Shown piece after piece: positions 34,621 to 43,245 of a DNA stretch of 64,000 bases (positions are counted from its first letter, which is position 1; the number at the start of each line of letters is the position of its first letter). The translations under genes and the position numbers were made by a program. Under the pieces are notes generated by a model. That model searched no databases. It saw only the letters and a list, made by a program, of their open reading frames with translations, and was not told where the DNA came from. Where the stretch lies: assembly GCF_900110995.1 (NCBI RefSeq), contig NZ_FOJF01000001.1:3446803-3510802 (forward strand), read 5' to 3'. This stretch comes from Chitinophaga sp. YR573 (GTDB lineage: Bacteria; Bacteroidota; Bacteroidia; Chitinophagales; Chitinophagaceae).

Positions 34621-35077
34621 AACGTGTTAATACCTTATCGAGGAGTCCATTCAGTTGTAATATTTCGTCTTCGGAGAGAGATAATTTGAGAGAATCTTCC
34701 AGATCAGGAAGGTCAACATCCATCGTCTCCAATAATGCCAATCCCTTGGCAGTAATCTGTACATCCACTGCGCGGCGGTCTACTTCGCTACTCTTTCTTT
34801 CTATCAGCCCGGCCTTGCGAAGACGTTCTACCAGGCGTGATACATCACTCATTTTATCGAGCATTCTTTCCTTTAAAGTGTTGATATTGGCTGCTTTAGG
34901 GTATTGTCCCCGCAGTATGCGCAGTATATTATACTGCTGCATGGTAATGTCAAATTTCTTAAAGAATTGCTGATGGCGTGAGACAATCCAGTTACCAACA
35001 AATATTAGACTTATTAACCCCTTGTTATACTCGCTCGAAAATGATTTTTGCGATATAAGTTTTTCTATGTTTGACAT
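34616..35077 (-). CDS. MarR family transcriptional regulator
   Basis: Winged-helix dimeric regulator of 153 residues, usually a repressor relieved by small aromatic or oxidative signals. The recognition region KERMLDKMSDVSRLVERLRK and the wing DRRAVDVQITAKG match MarR-type. N-terminal and C-terminal helices form the dimer. The nearby MFS transporter, convergent with it, is a possible target but a shared promoter region is not present, so this is only a guess. Confidence 0.92.
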   Translation of the reverse strand: MSNIEKLISQKSFSSEYNKGLISLIFVGNWIVSRHQQFFKKFDITMQQYNILRILRGQYPKAANINTLKERMLDKMSDVSRLVERLRKAGLIERKSSEVDRRAVDVQITAKGLALLETMDVDLPDLEDSLKLSLSEDEILQLNGLLDKVLTRY

Positions 35078-35222
35078 AAGTGAAGATATAGCCGTTTAAA
35101 AATACGAATGAATCATATTATTTCGGCAAACTAAAGCTGCAGGTTTGATAAAATGTTGAAACGAATATAATGAATGTTTCCCGTTGTGAGAAAGGTTTTG
35201 TACCCGGCGGAGAACCAAAGTA

Positions 35223-35260
35223 AAGAGGCTGACCAGTAGTAATCTGCTAGTCAGCCTCTT
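35223..35260 (-). terminator. Terminator of malate dehydrogenase
   Basis: AAGAGGCTGACCAGTAG (35223-35239) pairs with CTGCTAGTCAGCCTCTT (35244-35260) with two wobble pairs and a TAAT loop, 20 bases beyond the mdh stop. Confidence 0.7.
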
Positions 35261-35279
35261 ATATTTAAATATTGTTATA

Positions 35280-36218
35280 TTATGCTGTAACTTTCATATT
35301 ATCCAGTACATCCATAACTTCTTTCACGTGGACAGCAGATGTGCTGAGTAATTCTTTTTCGCTGTCATCCAGCTGAAGCTCTATAATTTTCTCTATACCT
35401 TTTTTGCCCAGGATAACCGGAACACCCAGATAAATATCCTTCAGGCCATATTCGCCGGTTAACCATGCGCAGCAGGGGAAGATGCGTTTCTCATCTTTCA
35501 GGATGGCTTCAACCATCTGTGCAGCAGCAGCTCCCGGAGCATACCAGGCGGAAGTACCCAGCAGGTTCACTATTTCTCCGCCACCTACTTTGGTCCGCTG
35601 GATAATTGCTTCCAGCTTATCAGCAGCTACCAGTTCAGTAACGGGAATGCCACCTACAGTGGTGTAGCGGGGAAGGGGTACCATTGTATCGCCATGGCCT
35701 CCCATCAGGATAGCCTGGATATCTTTAGGGGAACAGCCAATTTCATCGGCCAGGAAAGCGCGGTAACGGGCAGTATCCAGGATACCAGCCATACCGAACA
35801 CTTTGCTGCTGTCTTTTTTGGCGGTAAGGAAGGCACAATAGGTCATTACGTCCAGCGGATTGCTAACAACAATAATTATGGCATCCGGGGAATGCTTACT
35901 GATGTTTTCCGTTACGGATTTAACGATATTGGCATTGGTAGAGATGAGGTCATCGCGGCTCATGCCGGGTTTGCGGGGTAAGCCAGAGGTGATTACCACT
36001 ACATCGCTGTTTGCAGTTCTTGCATAGTCGTTTGTAACGCCTGTCACTTTGGTGCTGTAATAATCGATCGGGGCCTGTTGCCAGGTATCCAACGCCTTAC
36101 CTTCTGCGGTACCTTCCTTAATATCCAGTAACACAACTTCCTGCAAAAAATCTCTGTGGGCCAGCACATTAGCGCAGGTTGCGCCTACATTACCAGCTCC
36201 TACAACAGTAACTTTCAT
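35280..36218 (-). CDS. mdh: Malate dehydrogenase, LDH-like type
   Basis: Interconverts malate and oxaloacetate with NAD in the TCA cycle. Starting at 36218 (MKVTVVGAGNVGATCANVLA) gives 312 residues and a clean GxGxxG Rossmann motif; an upstream ATG adding 12 residues is rejected. The catalytic region shows GLPRKPGMSRDDLI, typical of malate-specific substrate arginines, VSNPLDVMTY, and the active-site His in MGGHGDTMVPL. This is the bacterial tetrameric LDH-like form. Probably co-transcribed with the thioredoxin-like gene upstream on this strand. Confidence 0.95.
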   Translation of the reverse strand: MKVTVVGAGNVGATCANVLAHRDFLQEVVLLDIKEGTAEGKALDTWQQAPIDYYSTKVTGVTNDYARTANSDVVVITSGLPRKPGMSRDDLISTNANIVKSVTENISKHSPDAIIIVVSNPLDVMTYCAFLTAKKDSSKVFGMAGILDTARYRAFLADEIGCSPKDIQAILMGGHGDTMVPLPRYTTVGGIPVTELVAADKLEAIIQRTKVGGGEIVNLLGTSAWYAPGAAAAQMVEAILKDEKRIFPCCAWLTGEYGLKDIYLGVPVILGKKGIEKIIELQLDDSEKELLSTSAVHVKEVMDVLDNMKVTA

Positions 36219-36264
36219 CGTATGTATAAAATTAAAGGGTGAATAATCGGGCAACGTGGTGGTA

Positions 36265-36789
36265 TTAGTTCAGGTATTCTGTCAGCTGTTCCAGCTTAAC
36301 AGTACCTTCAAACCCCTTTACAAACTGCTGTTTCTTATTATATACAAACAGACCCGGGAAATAATGCAGATTGTAATAGTACATAATCTGGCGGGTGGGT
36401 TCACTCGTCATAACGATGTTGGGGTAGTCTTTGATCTTATAAGTATCGTAATATTCCTTCATTTGCTCCGGTTTAAAGGGAGTAATCATCAGGATCTGTG
36501 TTTTTTTGAACTTATCTATATTCTTCAATACTTCCTCTGTAAGGTGCTTACAGTGGTCACAATCAACGCTAAAGATGAAAACGATCGTCTGTGTGTTCTT
36601 TTTCAGGTCGTTTTTGGTAATGACATGTCCATCGGGTAAAGTAAGCGGAAATGCCGGGATAAAAGGGAACTGCAGGTAAGGAGGCTTATCTTTGTCTGCG
36701 GCCGTGGCGGAAGTTTGGGATTGTGCGGATAACAGCGCTGGCAGACAGCATAAGCACAAAAAGAACAAATAACGCTTCATATAACTCAT
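36265..36789 (-). CDS. Periplasmic thioredoxin-like protein
   Basis: Secreted redox protein of the TlpA/AhpC-TSA type. A signal peptide (MKRYLFFLCLCCLPALLSAQ) is followed by a thioredoxin fold containing CDHC (FSVDCDHCKHLTEEVL), then a cis-Pro region and PGLFVYNKKQQFVKGF. The 174 residues count from the ATG at 36789; the ATG at 36780 gives the same protein without three residues. Role probably disulfide reduction or thiol handling in the periplasm. 46 bases from mdh, same strand. Confidence 0.85.
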   Translation of the reverse strand: MSYMKRYLFFLCLCCLPALLSAQSQTSATAADKDKPPYLQFPFIPAFPLTLPDGHVITKNDLKKNTQTIVFIFSVDCDHCKHLTEEVLKNIDKFKKTQILMITPFKPEQMKEYYDTYKIKDYPNIVMTSEPTRQIMYYYNLHYFPGLFVYNKKQQFVKGFEGTVKLEQLTEYLN

Positions 36790-37026
36790 AATTTTTGTCT
36801 AGGAGCTAAAGGTATTGAATTTTGGAATAGCTGGTCAAGCCAGCCACACTATATAAGTACTATTCGCGCTCTTTATCACTTTTTTATAAAAAAATTACTA
36901 GATTACCCTTCCTTACATTATGTTTGCATTCCTAAAAAAAATAATAGGTTATATCCAGGTCTATAACTTAAAAAGAAAATTTAGGGAAGAAAAACCAGTT
37001 CCATGAGGGATTTTGTAAGAATGAAT

Positions 37027-37034
37027 TACTTTTG
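37027..37034 (+). promoter_or_regulatory. -7 promoter element of the efp-accB-accC operon
   Basis: TACTTTTG matches TAnnTTTG exactly, 45 bases before the efp ATG. The nearest TTTTG upstream is only about 11 bases away, too close to be the -33 element, so recognition may need an activator or a degenerate -33. Confidence 0.5.
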
Positions 37035-37078
37035 CAATCCTAATGTAAATTTTTAACTTTAAATTAAGTAACCTTTTT

Positions 37079-37645
37079 ATGGCTACCACTGCAGATATCA
37101 GAACAGGATTAATCATAAAGCTGGATAACAGCTTGTATTCTGTTGTAGAGTTTGGTCAAAACAAAACAGCCAGAGCGGCTGCTAAAGTATGGGCTAAACT
37201 GAAGGGAGTTGACAATAGCCGTTCTATTGAACAAACCTGGAACTCAGGCGAAACAATCTATCCCGTACGTGTTGAAAAGAAAACTTTCCAGTTTTTATAT
37301 AAAGACGACAGTGGTTACAATTTCATGGATAATGAGACTTTCGAACAGATCGCTCTTCCTGAAACCATGATTGATGCACCACAGTTCCTGAAAGAAGGTC
37401 AGGAAGTATCTGTATCTATCAATACAGAAACAGACCAGCACATGAGTGTGGAACTGCCTGATAAGATAGTAATGAAGGTTACTTACTCAGAACCAGGTTT
37501 AAAGGGGGATACTGCTACCCGTACCCTGAAACAAGCTACCGTAGAAACCGGCGCAACTGTGAATGTGCCATTGTTTGTGAATGAAGGTGAGCTGATCAGG
37601 GTGAATACCAAAACAGGTGATTACATCGAGAGAGTAAAAGAATAG
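37079..37645 (+). CDS. efp: Elongation factor P with Arg at the loop tip
   Basis: Relieves ribosome stalling at polyproline stretches. The 188 residues form three OB/KOW-like domains and begin MATTADIRTGLIIKLDNSLY; the C-terminal domain ends TKTGDYIERVKE. The tip of the first-domain loop reads QNKTARAAAKV, putting Arg at residue 32. Most EF-P of the Lys type have a GKG tip, here replaced by TARA. Arg32 is the site rhamnosylated by EarP in Pseudomonas and related bacteria. No earP gene is seen nearby. First gene of an operon with accB and accC, a conserved grouping. Confidence 0.95.
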   Translation: MATTADIRTGLIIKLDNSLYSVVEFGQNKTARAAAKVWAKLKGVDNSRSIEQTWNSGETIYPVRVEKKTFQFLYKDDSGYNFMDNETFEQIALPETMIDAPQFLKEGQEVSVSINTETDQHMSVELPDKIVMKVTYSEPGLKGDTATRTLKQATVETGATVNVPLFVNEGELIRVNTKTGDYIERVKE

Positions 37646-37699
37646 TTTTAGTCCATAATTTCATCTACTTCAAGCATTTCTAAACCAAAAACTGTCTAC

Positions 37700-38164
37700 A
37701 TGGATTTTAAACAGATTCAGGAGCTGGTAAAAATGGTCAATAAGTCCAATATCAGTGAACTGAGCATCGAGCAGGACAAGTTTAAGATTACAATAAAGCA
37801 AAAGGATAACGAGACTCAGCAAGTGTTTACTATGCCCGCAACACCAATGCAGGCAGTAGCACAGGCGGTTCCCCAGGTTGCTGTATCAGCAGAAGCTCCT
37901 AAAGCAGCAGAAGCGAAAGCCGATAACCTGGTTACCATTAAATCTCCTATGATCGGAACCTTCTATCGTAGTCCTGGTCCTGACAAACCATCTTTCGTGA
38001 ACGTCGGCGATGAAGTGACCACCGGTAAGGTAGTTTGTATCATTGAAGCTATGAAGCTGTTCAATGAGATCGAAAGTGAAGTAAGTGGTAAAATCGTAAA
38101 AGTACTGGTAGACGACGCCTCTCCGGTGGAATACGATCAACCTTTATTCCTGGTAGAACCATAA
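37700..38164 (+). CDS. accB: Biotin carboxyl carrier protein of acetyl-CoA carboxylase
   Basis: Carries biotin between the carboxylase and transferase of acetyl-CoA carboxylase, first step of fatty-acid synthesis. The N-terminal helical region begins [20 protein letters not shown], then a Pro/Ala-rich linker (about 50-80), then the biotinyl domain with the modified lysine in [12 protein letters not shown] and the ending [14 protein letters not shown]. 154 residues, normal length. In operon with accC. Confidence 0.96.
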   Translation: MDFKQIQELVKMVNKSNISELSIEQDKFKITIKQKDNETQQVFTMPATPMQAVAQAVPQVAVSAEAPKAAEAKADNLVTIKSPMIGTFYRSPGPDKPSFVNVGDEVTTGKVVCIIEAMKLFNEIESEVSGKIVKVLVDDASPVEYDQPLFLVEP

Positions 38165-38175
38165 TTTGTTAGTTG

Positions 38176-38238
38176 AAAAGGTTGGAATATTATAAGGTGG
38201 TAAGTGTACTTTCCAACCTTGTAGTTTTCCAACCTTTT
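38176..38238 (+). promoter_or_regulatory. Alternative hairpins between accB and accC
   Basis: One left arm AAAAGGTTGGAA (38176-38187) can pair with either of two right arms: TTCCAACCTT (38211-38220) or TTTTCCAACCTTTT (38225-38238). The second is followed by GGGC and not by a T-run. Mutually exclusive stems of this kind are typical of attenuators, but could also be decayed repeats. Confidence 0.4.
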
Positions 38239-38274
38239 GGGCTTATTACTTTTTCTTTAACCTATTGAAAAAAC

Positions 38275-39612
38275 ATGTTTAAGAAAATATTGATTGCCAA
38301 CCGTGGAGAGATTGCCCTGCGTATCATCCGTACTTGTAAAGAAATGGGCATCAAAACGGTGGCTGTTTATTCTACAGCGGATAAAGATAGCCTGCATGTG
38401 AAATTTGCAGACGAGGCAGTGTGCATTGGAAAACCACAAAGCAGCGAATCTTATCTGAATATACCTCACCTGATGGCAGCTGCTGAAATTACCAATGCAG
38501 ATGCTATACATCCCGGTTACGGCTTCCTGGCAGAAAATGCAAGGTTCGCGGAAATCTGTGGTGAGCATGGTATTAAATTTATCGGACCCACTCCGGATAT
38601 GATCCGTAAAATGGGTGATAAAATTACCGCCAAAGAAACAATGATAGCTGCTGGTGTACCGGTTATTCCAGGTTCAGCAGGTTTGTTACAGAGCCTGGAT
38701 GAAGCAAAGAAAATTGCCAAGGAAATGGGCCTGCCTATTATCCTCAAGGCAACTGCCGGTGGTGGTGGTAAAGGTATGCGTGTGGTTTGGCAGGAAAGTG
38801 AGCTGGAAACGGCTTATAACATGGCTAAAAACGAAGCACGTGCTTCCTTCAATAATGACGGTATCTACATGGAGAAATTCGTGGAAGAACCCCGCCACAT
38901 TGAAATACAGGTAGCTGGCGACCAATACGGTAAAGTATGTCACCTCAGTGAGCGTGACTGCTCCATCCAGCGCCGTCACCAGAAACTGGTAGAAGAATCC
39001 CCTTCTCCGTTCATGACGCCTGAGCTGCGTGAGAAGATGGGAGATGCTGCTATTAAAGCGGCATCTGCTATCAATTATGAAAGCGTAGGTACCATCGAGT
39101 TCCTGGTAGATAAGCACCGCAACTTCTACTTCATGGAAATGAATACCCGTATCCAGGTGGAACACGGTGTTACGGAAGAGGTAATCAACTTTGACCTGGT
39201 AAAAGAACAGATCAAGATTGCTGCCGGTATTCCCATCTCCGGAAAGAACTATACACCGGAAATGCACGTGATCGAATGCCGTATCAATGCGGAAGATCCG
39301 TTTAATGATTTCCGTCCTTCACCAGGAAAGATCACAGTATTACACATACCTGGTGGTCATGGTGTACGTGTGGATTCTCATATTTACGCAGGATATGTGA
39401 TCCCTCCGTATTATGATTCCATGGTAGCTAAACTGATCACCATCGCACAAACCCGTGAAGAAGCGATCAATACTATGGAACGTGCGCTCAGTGAATTTGT
39501 GATAGAAGGAGTGAAGACAACCATTCCTTTCCACCAGCAGCTGATGCGTGATGAGAATTTCCGTAAGGGTAACTTCACCACTAAGTTTACAGAAACATTC
39601 AAGTTGGTATAA
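38275..39612 (+). CDS. accC: Biotin carboxylase subunit of acetyl-CoA carboxylase
   Basis: ATP-dependent carboxylation of biotin on AccB. The 445 residues begin [20 protein letters not shown]. The ATP-grasp domain shows the glycine-rich loop [28 protein letters not shown], and the catalytic [16 protein letters not shown]; the C-terminal domain follows GRINAEDP-like [12 protein letters not shown]. Together with accB it makes half of the carboxylase. accA and accD are elsewhere. Confidence 0.97.
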   Translation: MFKKILIANRGEIALRIIRTCKEMGIKTVAVYSTADKDSLHVKFADEAVCIGKPQSSESYLNIPHLMAAAEITNADAIHPGYGFLAENARFAEICGEHGIKFIGPTPDMIRKMGDKITAKETMIAAGVPVIPGSAGLLQSLDEAKKIAKEMGLPIILKATAGGGGKGMRVVWQESELETAYNMAKNEARASFNNDGIYMEKFVEEPRHIEIQVAGDQYGKVCHLSERDCSIQRRHQKLVEESPSPFMTPELREKMGDAAIKAASAINYESVGTIEFLVDKHRNFYFMEMNTRIQVEHGVTEEVINFDLVKEQIKIAAGIPISGKNYTPEMHVIECRINAEDPFNDFRPSPGKITVLHIPGGHGVRVDSHIYAGYVIPPYYDSMVAKLITIAQTREEAINTMERALSEFVIEGVKTTIPFHQQLMRDENFRKGNFTTKFTETFKLV

Positions 39613-39633
39613 CTGACGGGTAATGTGAAAATA

Positions 39634-39672
39634 AAGAAAGCCGTTCTGCTGCAAGCAGGACGGCTTTCTTAT
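39634..39672. terminator. Bidirectional terminator after accC
   Basis: AAGAAAGCCGTTCTGCT (39634-39650) pairs with AGCAGGACGGCTTTCTT (39654-39670), 17 bp with one wobble. A lies on the left and T on the right, so it can serve both accC and the convergent lipoprotein gene. Confidence 0.88.
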
Positions 39673-39695
39673 TATACCCTGAGCAGGACGTAGCT

Positions 39696-40487
39696 TTACT
39701 TACATGAGTATTTTAAGTGCGCTACATTCAGGGAGAATGATAAGAAATAGGCGAAATAATATCCTTTGCTATTGTAGGCAACTGTTGTTGGAAGCCCGTA
39801 TTTATTAATGGTAGAAACAGTAGCTGCGTTATTCTGGCTATAATCTTTCTCCAGGAACTGCCATAAAGGATTGGTACGGCGGTAATTGACAGTGTTGTCA
39901 TAGTTACCGTAAACAACGGTGTAACCAAGTCTTACGATAGAATCCAGGTTCCCCCTGTTGTTATAATAATAATGATTATCTCTGAAGAGGTCTTCTTCTG
40001 CGGCTCTGATGATCCTGTTTTGTGCATCATATGTGTAATTGTTGACGATAATAACCTGATATACGTCCGGGATCTTAATAGGGTTAGGCCCGATGATACC
40101 TACATAAAAAGAGCTGTCTTTATACACTCTGTTCTTAGCATCATATTTTAACCGGAACCAGAATTCAAACTGATCCCCATAATTGCCGCTGCCGTAAGAG
40201 CCGATCACATCGGTGACCCTGCCTTTGGCATCATGTCTGAAAGTATAATTGGGTGCGCCGGTAGCTACATTGGTACGTGTAATACGGAGCGGGGTCCCTT
40301 TTGCATCGTATTGGAAATCTGCTGTATAGCTGTCACTGGGATAGATGCCATCTGTATTTTGCAGTTGAGTGATCTGGCATGATTGCAGGGTACAATCAGG
40401 GGCGGGGTCATGTTTATTGCAACCGGTAAATAGCAGGGTAGCAGCAATAATGGCTGCGGAAAGCATGGGTATAGAATGCTTGGTCAT
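39696..40487 (-). CDS. Lipoprotein with YD-like repeats, unknown function
   Basis: 263-residue lipoprotein: signal peptide with lipobox ATLLFTGC. The mature part has irregular repeats of the form YDAKG-x-R (FQYDAKGTPLRI, FRHDAKGRVTDV, LKYDAKNRVYKD, YTYDAQNRIIRA), the motif of beta-rich surface or RHS/YD-type repeat proteins. In Bacteroidota such repeats occur in DUF4595-type lipoproteins. No enzyme motif. Probably outer-membrane or periplasmic and beta-structured. Confidence 0.65.
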   Translation of the reverse strand: MTKHSIPMLSAAIIAATLLFTGCNKHDPAPDCTLQSCQITQLQNTDGIYPSDSYTADFQYDAKGTPLRITRTNVATGAPNYTFRHDAKGRVTDVIGSYGSGNYGDQFEFWFRLKYDAKNRVYKDSSFYVGIIGPNPIKIPDVYQVIIVNNYTYDAQNRIIRAAEEDLFRDNHYYYNNRGNLDSIVRLGYTVVYGNYDNTVNYRRTNPLWQFLEKDYSQNNAATVSTINKYGLPTTVAYNSKGYYFAYFLSFSLNVAHLKYSCK

Positions 40488-40652
40488 AATAGGGAAGTTG
40501 AGAAGGGTTAAAGAGTTGTGTGAAATGACTAGTATAAGTGCTACAGGGTATACTACGTTAACAAAAGAAAAGGAGGGGTATGCGGTTATCAGGAGTAACT
40601 GAAGATAAGCATAATTCTCTGAAAAAGGATAGGGGCATTACTAAAAACACAA

Positions 40653-40676
40653 AGCCCCGGATGAAGATCCGGGGCT
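40653..40676 (-). terminator. Terminator of glnN
   Basis: AGCCCCGGAT and ATCCGGGGCT form a 10-bp stem with a GAAG loop, followed on the minus strand by TTGTGTTTTTAG. It lies about 30 bases beyond the glnN stop. Confidence 0.85.
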
Positions 40677-40704
40677 AATCATACACCAAAACAATCTTAC
40701 GGTT

Positions 40705-42903
40705 TTATCGCAAGAAAAGCAGCTCTCTGTACTTGGGCAACGCCCACATTTTGTCATCCACAAGGAACTCCAGTTTATCGGAGTGGTATCGGATCACATC
40801 AAAGTACGGCTTAATTTTTTCACAGTAATCTATAGCTTTCTGACGGCTGTCGGTAACTTTGTTGGTTACTTTGCGCGCCTCGATCATAGCCTGTACGTTC
40901 TCACTGATGACATTTACATGTTCAGCAATTTTTTCAGCGATCTGTTTCTGCGCTTTAACTGCAGAATCTCCCAGACCTATTTCTTTCAGACCACGGATGT
41001 TGTCCACCAGTATGTTCATGTAAGAAATTGCTGAAGGCAGGATCGTGTTGGTAGCCAGGTCGCCGATTACGCGGGCTTCGATCTGCACTTTCTTCACATA
41101 ATCCTCGAGCAGAATCTCATGACGTGCATGTAATTCTTTCTCGTTGTACACACCAACTTCTGAGAAAAGTTTTGCTGATTTTGCGGTAACGAATGCATCC
41201 AGTGCCTGAGGAGTAGTTTTTACATTAGGTAAACCTCTTCTTTCGGCTTCTTTTTCCCATTCTTCGCTGTATCCGTCGCCTTCAAATAAAACTTTTTCCG
41301 AATCTACAATATATTTCCGAAGAGTTTGCATAATAGCAATCTCTTTTTTCTCGCCTTTTTCGATCAGTGCATCTACCTCTACCTTGAAGTTAGTCAGGGT
41401 TTTAGCAACGATTGTATTCAGTACTGTCATCGCTGAAGCACAGTTAGCAGAGGAACCTACAGCACGGAATTCAAACTTGTTACCAGTGAAGGCAAAAGGT
41501 GAAGTACGGTTACGATCGGTGTTGTCCAGTAACAGTTCAGGAATATGACGGTGAAGGTCCAGTTTCAGGATAGCTTCGTCCTGCTCATCAAACTTGTTGT
41601 TTACGCGGGTCTTAACTTCCTGCAGTACATCGTACAGGTATTTACCGGAGAACACAGAGATGATAGCCGGAGGCGCTTCGTTAGCACCCAGACGGAAGTC
41701 ATTGCTTGGTGAAGCAATAGAAGCTCTCATCAGGTCAGCGTAATCATGTACCGCTTTGATCGTGTTAACGAAGAAAGTCAGGAACATCAGGTTGGTCTTC
41801 GGTGTTTTACCGGGAGCCAGCAGGTTTACGCCAGTGTCGGTAGCCATGCTCCAGTTGTTGTGTTTACCGGAACCGTTGATACCTGCAAATGGTTTCTCAT
41901 GCAGTAATACTCTCAGCTTATGACGTTTAGCTACTTTAGCCATTACGTCCATCAGCAGGGAGTTATGATCTACTGCAATGTTTACTTCTTCAAATATAGG
42001 AGCACACTCAAACTGAGAAGGTGCAACCTCGTTGTGACGGGTCCTTAAAGGAATACCCAGTTTGTAAGATTCTTCTTCGAAGTCGCGCATGAAAGCATAT
42101 GCACGTTCAGGAATGGAACCAAAGTAATGATCTTCCAGCTGCTGGCCTTTTGAAGGAGCATGACCAACTACTGTACGGCCACACATTACCAGGTCAGGAC
42201 GGGCGTTAGCCAGGGCTTCATCAACGATGAAGTATTCCTGTTCCCAACCTAATGTAGCAGTGATCTTGGTTACATTTTTATCGAAGTAGTTACATACGTC
42301 TACAGCAGCTTTATCCAGTGCAGAAAGAGCTTTCAGCAATGGAGCCTTGTAATCCAGTGATTCACCGGTGTAAGCAACAAATATAGTAGGAATGCAAAGT
42401 GTTTTGCCTGCACCCTGTTCCAGGATAAATGGAGGAGAGGATGGGTCCCATGCAGTGTAACCACGTGCTTCGAAAGTTGCACGTAAACCACCGTTAGGGA
42501 AGCTGGAAGCATCTGGTTCCTGCTGAACAAGAGCATCTCCGTCAAAAGTTTCCAGTGCAGAACCGTCACCTTTCAATGTGAAGAAGGAGTCATGTTTTTC
42601 AGCGGTAGTGCCGGTTAAAGGTTGAAACCAGTGTGTGTAGTGAGTCACACCTTTTTTCATTGCCCATTGTTTCATACCGGAAGCTATCTGCTCAGCCATT
42701 TTGCGCTCGATCTTGGTGCCGGCTTTAATTGAGTTGTTTAAGCTCTTGTAAGCTTCGTCACTCAGATTTTCGCGCATTGCTTTTCCTGTAAAAACATTAA
42801 TACCGAAGACATCGGTAATCTTAGTACCGGTAGTTGGTTCGGGTTTGATTTTTAGATCAACGCCGGAGAGGTTTTCCAGCGCGGTGAAGCGTAACGATTG
42901 CAT
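40705..42903 (-). CDS. glnN: Glutamine synthetase type III
   Basis: ATP-dependent synthesis of glutamine from glutamate and ammonium, the main assimilation enzyme in Bacteroidota. The start at 42903 (MQSLRFTALENLSGVDLKIK) gives 732 residues; an in-frame start seven codons earlier is not needed. Family hallmarks include GWEQEYFIVDEALANARPDL, NEVAPSQFECAPIFEEVN and GSGKHNNWSMATDTGVNLL, the catalytic glutamates and ATP/ammonium residues. GSIII is far longer than GSI (about 470). An orphan gene with its own terminator. Confidence 0.96.
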   Translation of the reverse strand: MQSLRFTALENLSGVDLKIKPEPTTGTKITDVFGINVFTGKAMRENLSDEAYKSLNNSIKAGTKIERKMAEQIASGMKQWAMKKGVTHYTHWFQPLTGTTAEKHDSFFTLKGDGSALETFDGDALVQQEPDASSFPNGGLRATFEARGYTAWDPSSPPFILEQGAGKTLCIPTIFVAYTGESLDYKAPLLKALSALDKAAVDVCNYFDKNVTKITATLGWEQEYFIVDEALANARPDLVMCGRTVVGHAPSKGQQLEDHYFGSIPERAYAFMRDFEEESYKLGIPLRTRHNEVAPSQFECAPIFEEVNIAVDHNSLLMDVMAKVAKRHKLRVLLHEKPFAGINGSGKHNNWSMATDTGVNLLAPGKTPKTNLMFLTFFVNTIKAVHDYADLMRASIASPSNDFRLGANEAPPAIISVFSGKYLYDVLQEVKTRVNNKFDEQDEAILKLDLHRHIPELLLDNTDRNRTSPFAFTGNKFEFRAVGSSANCASAMTVLNTIVAKTLTNFKVEVDALIEKGEKKEIAIMQTLRKYIVDSEKVLFEGDGYSEEWEKEAERRGLPNVKTTPQALDAFVTAKSAKLFSEVGVYNEKELHARHEILLEDYVKKVQIEARVIGDLATNTILPSAISYMNILVDNIRGLKEIGLGDSAVKAQKQIAEKIAEHVNVISENVQAMIEARKVTNKVTDSRQKAIDYCEKIKPYFDVIRYHSDKLEFLVDDKMWALPKYRELLFLR

Positions 42904-43175
42904 GCTGTAAATAATTTTACACAAAAGAACGCTCTTGTGCTTACATAAGCAAGAAATAAGTTGATTTTAACTAAAAAATTACATTTTTTGGTCAAAAAGG
43001 GTTAATTATTTAATTTTTAAATAAAAAAACAACAGCCATCTACAGGTAAACTAACACATTAAAAAAATAATAATCTGTATAAACTGCTAGTTTGGCGCAG
43101 TATTAGCTGCATTTCAGTCTGAAACCTGCAAAGTATTGTCTTTACTGCAAATAAACAGCCTCATGCCCAATATCC
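42904..43175 (+). other. AT-rich gap between glnN and purL
   Basis: This gap between two divergent genes is A/T-rich. It must contain the glnN promoter on the minus strand, but no clean TTTG/TAnnTTTG pair was found there by eye. Nothing else is seen apart from the purL promoter at its right end. Confidence 0.4.
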
Positions 43176-43207
43176 TTTGTCAATTGCAGGAAAAACTTGT
43201 AGTTTCG
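43176..43207 (+). promoter_or_regulatory. Promoter of purL
   Basis: TTTG (43176-43179), 20 bases, then TAGTTTCG (43200-43207), one mismatch from TAnnTTTG. It lies 39 bases before the purL ATG. Confidence 0.65.
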
Positions 43208-43245
43208 CATCTTCTTTTATCTATCGTACTCATACTTTTAGTTAC

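Noticed and set aside
38686-39267. 193-codon minus-strand ORF inside accC
   Set aside because: Antisense shadow of conserved accC codons; no promoter or family match.
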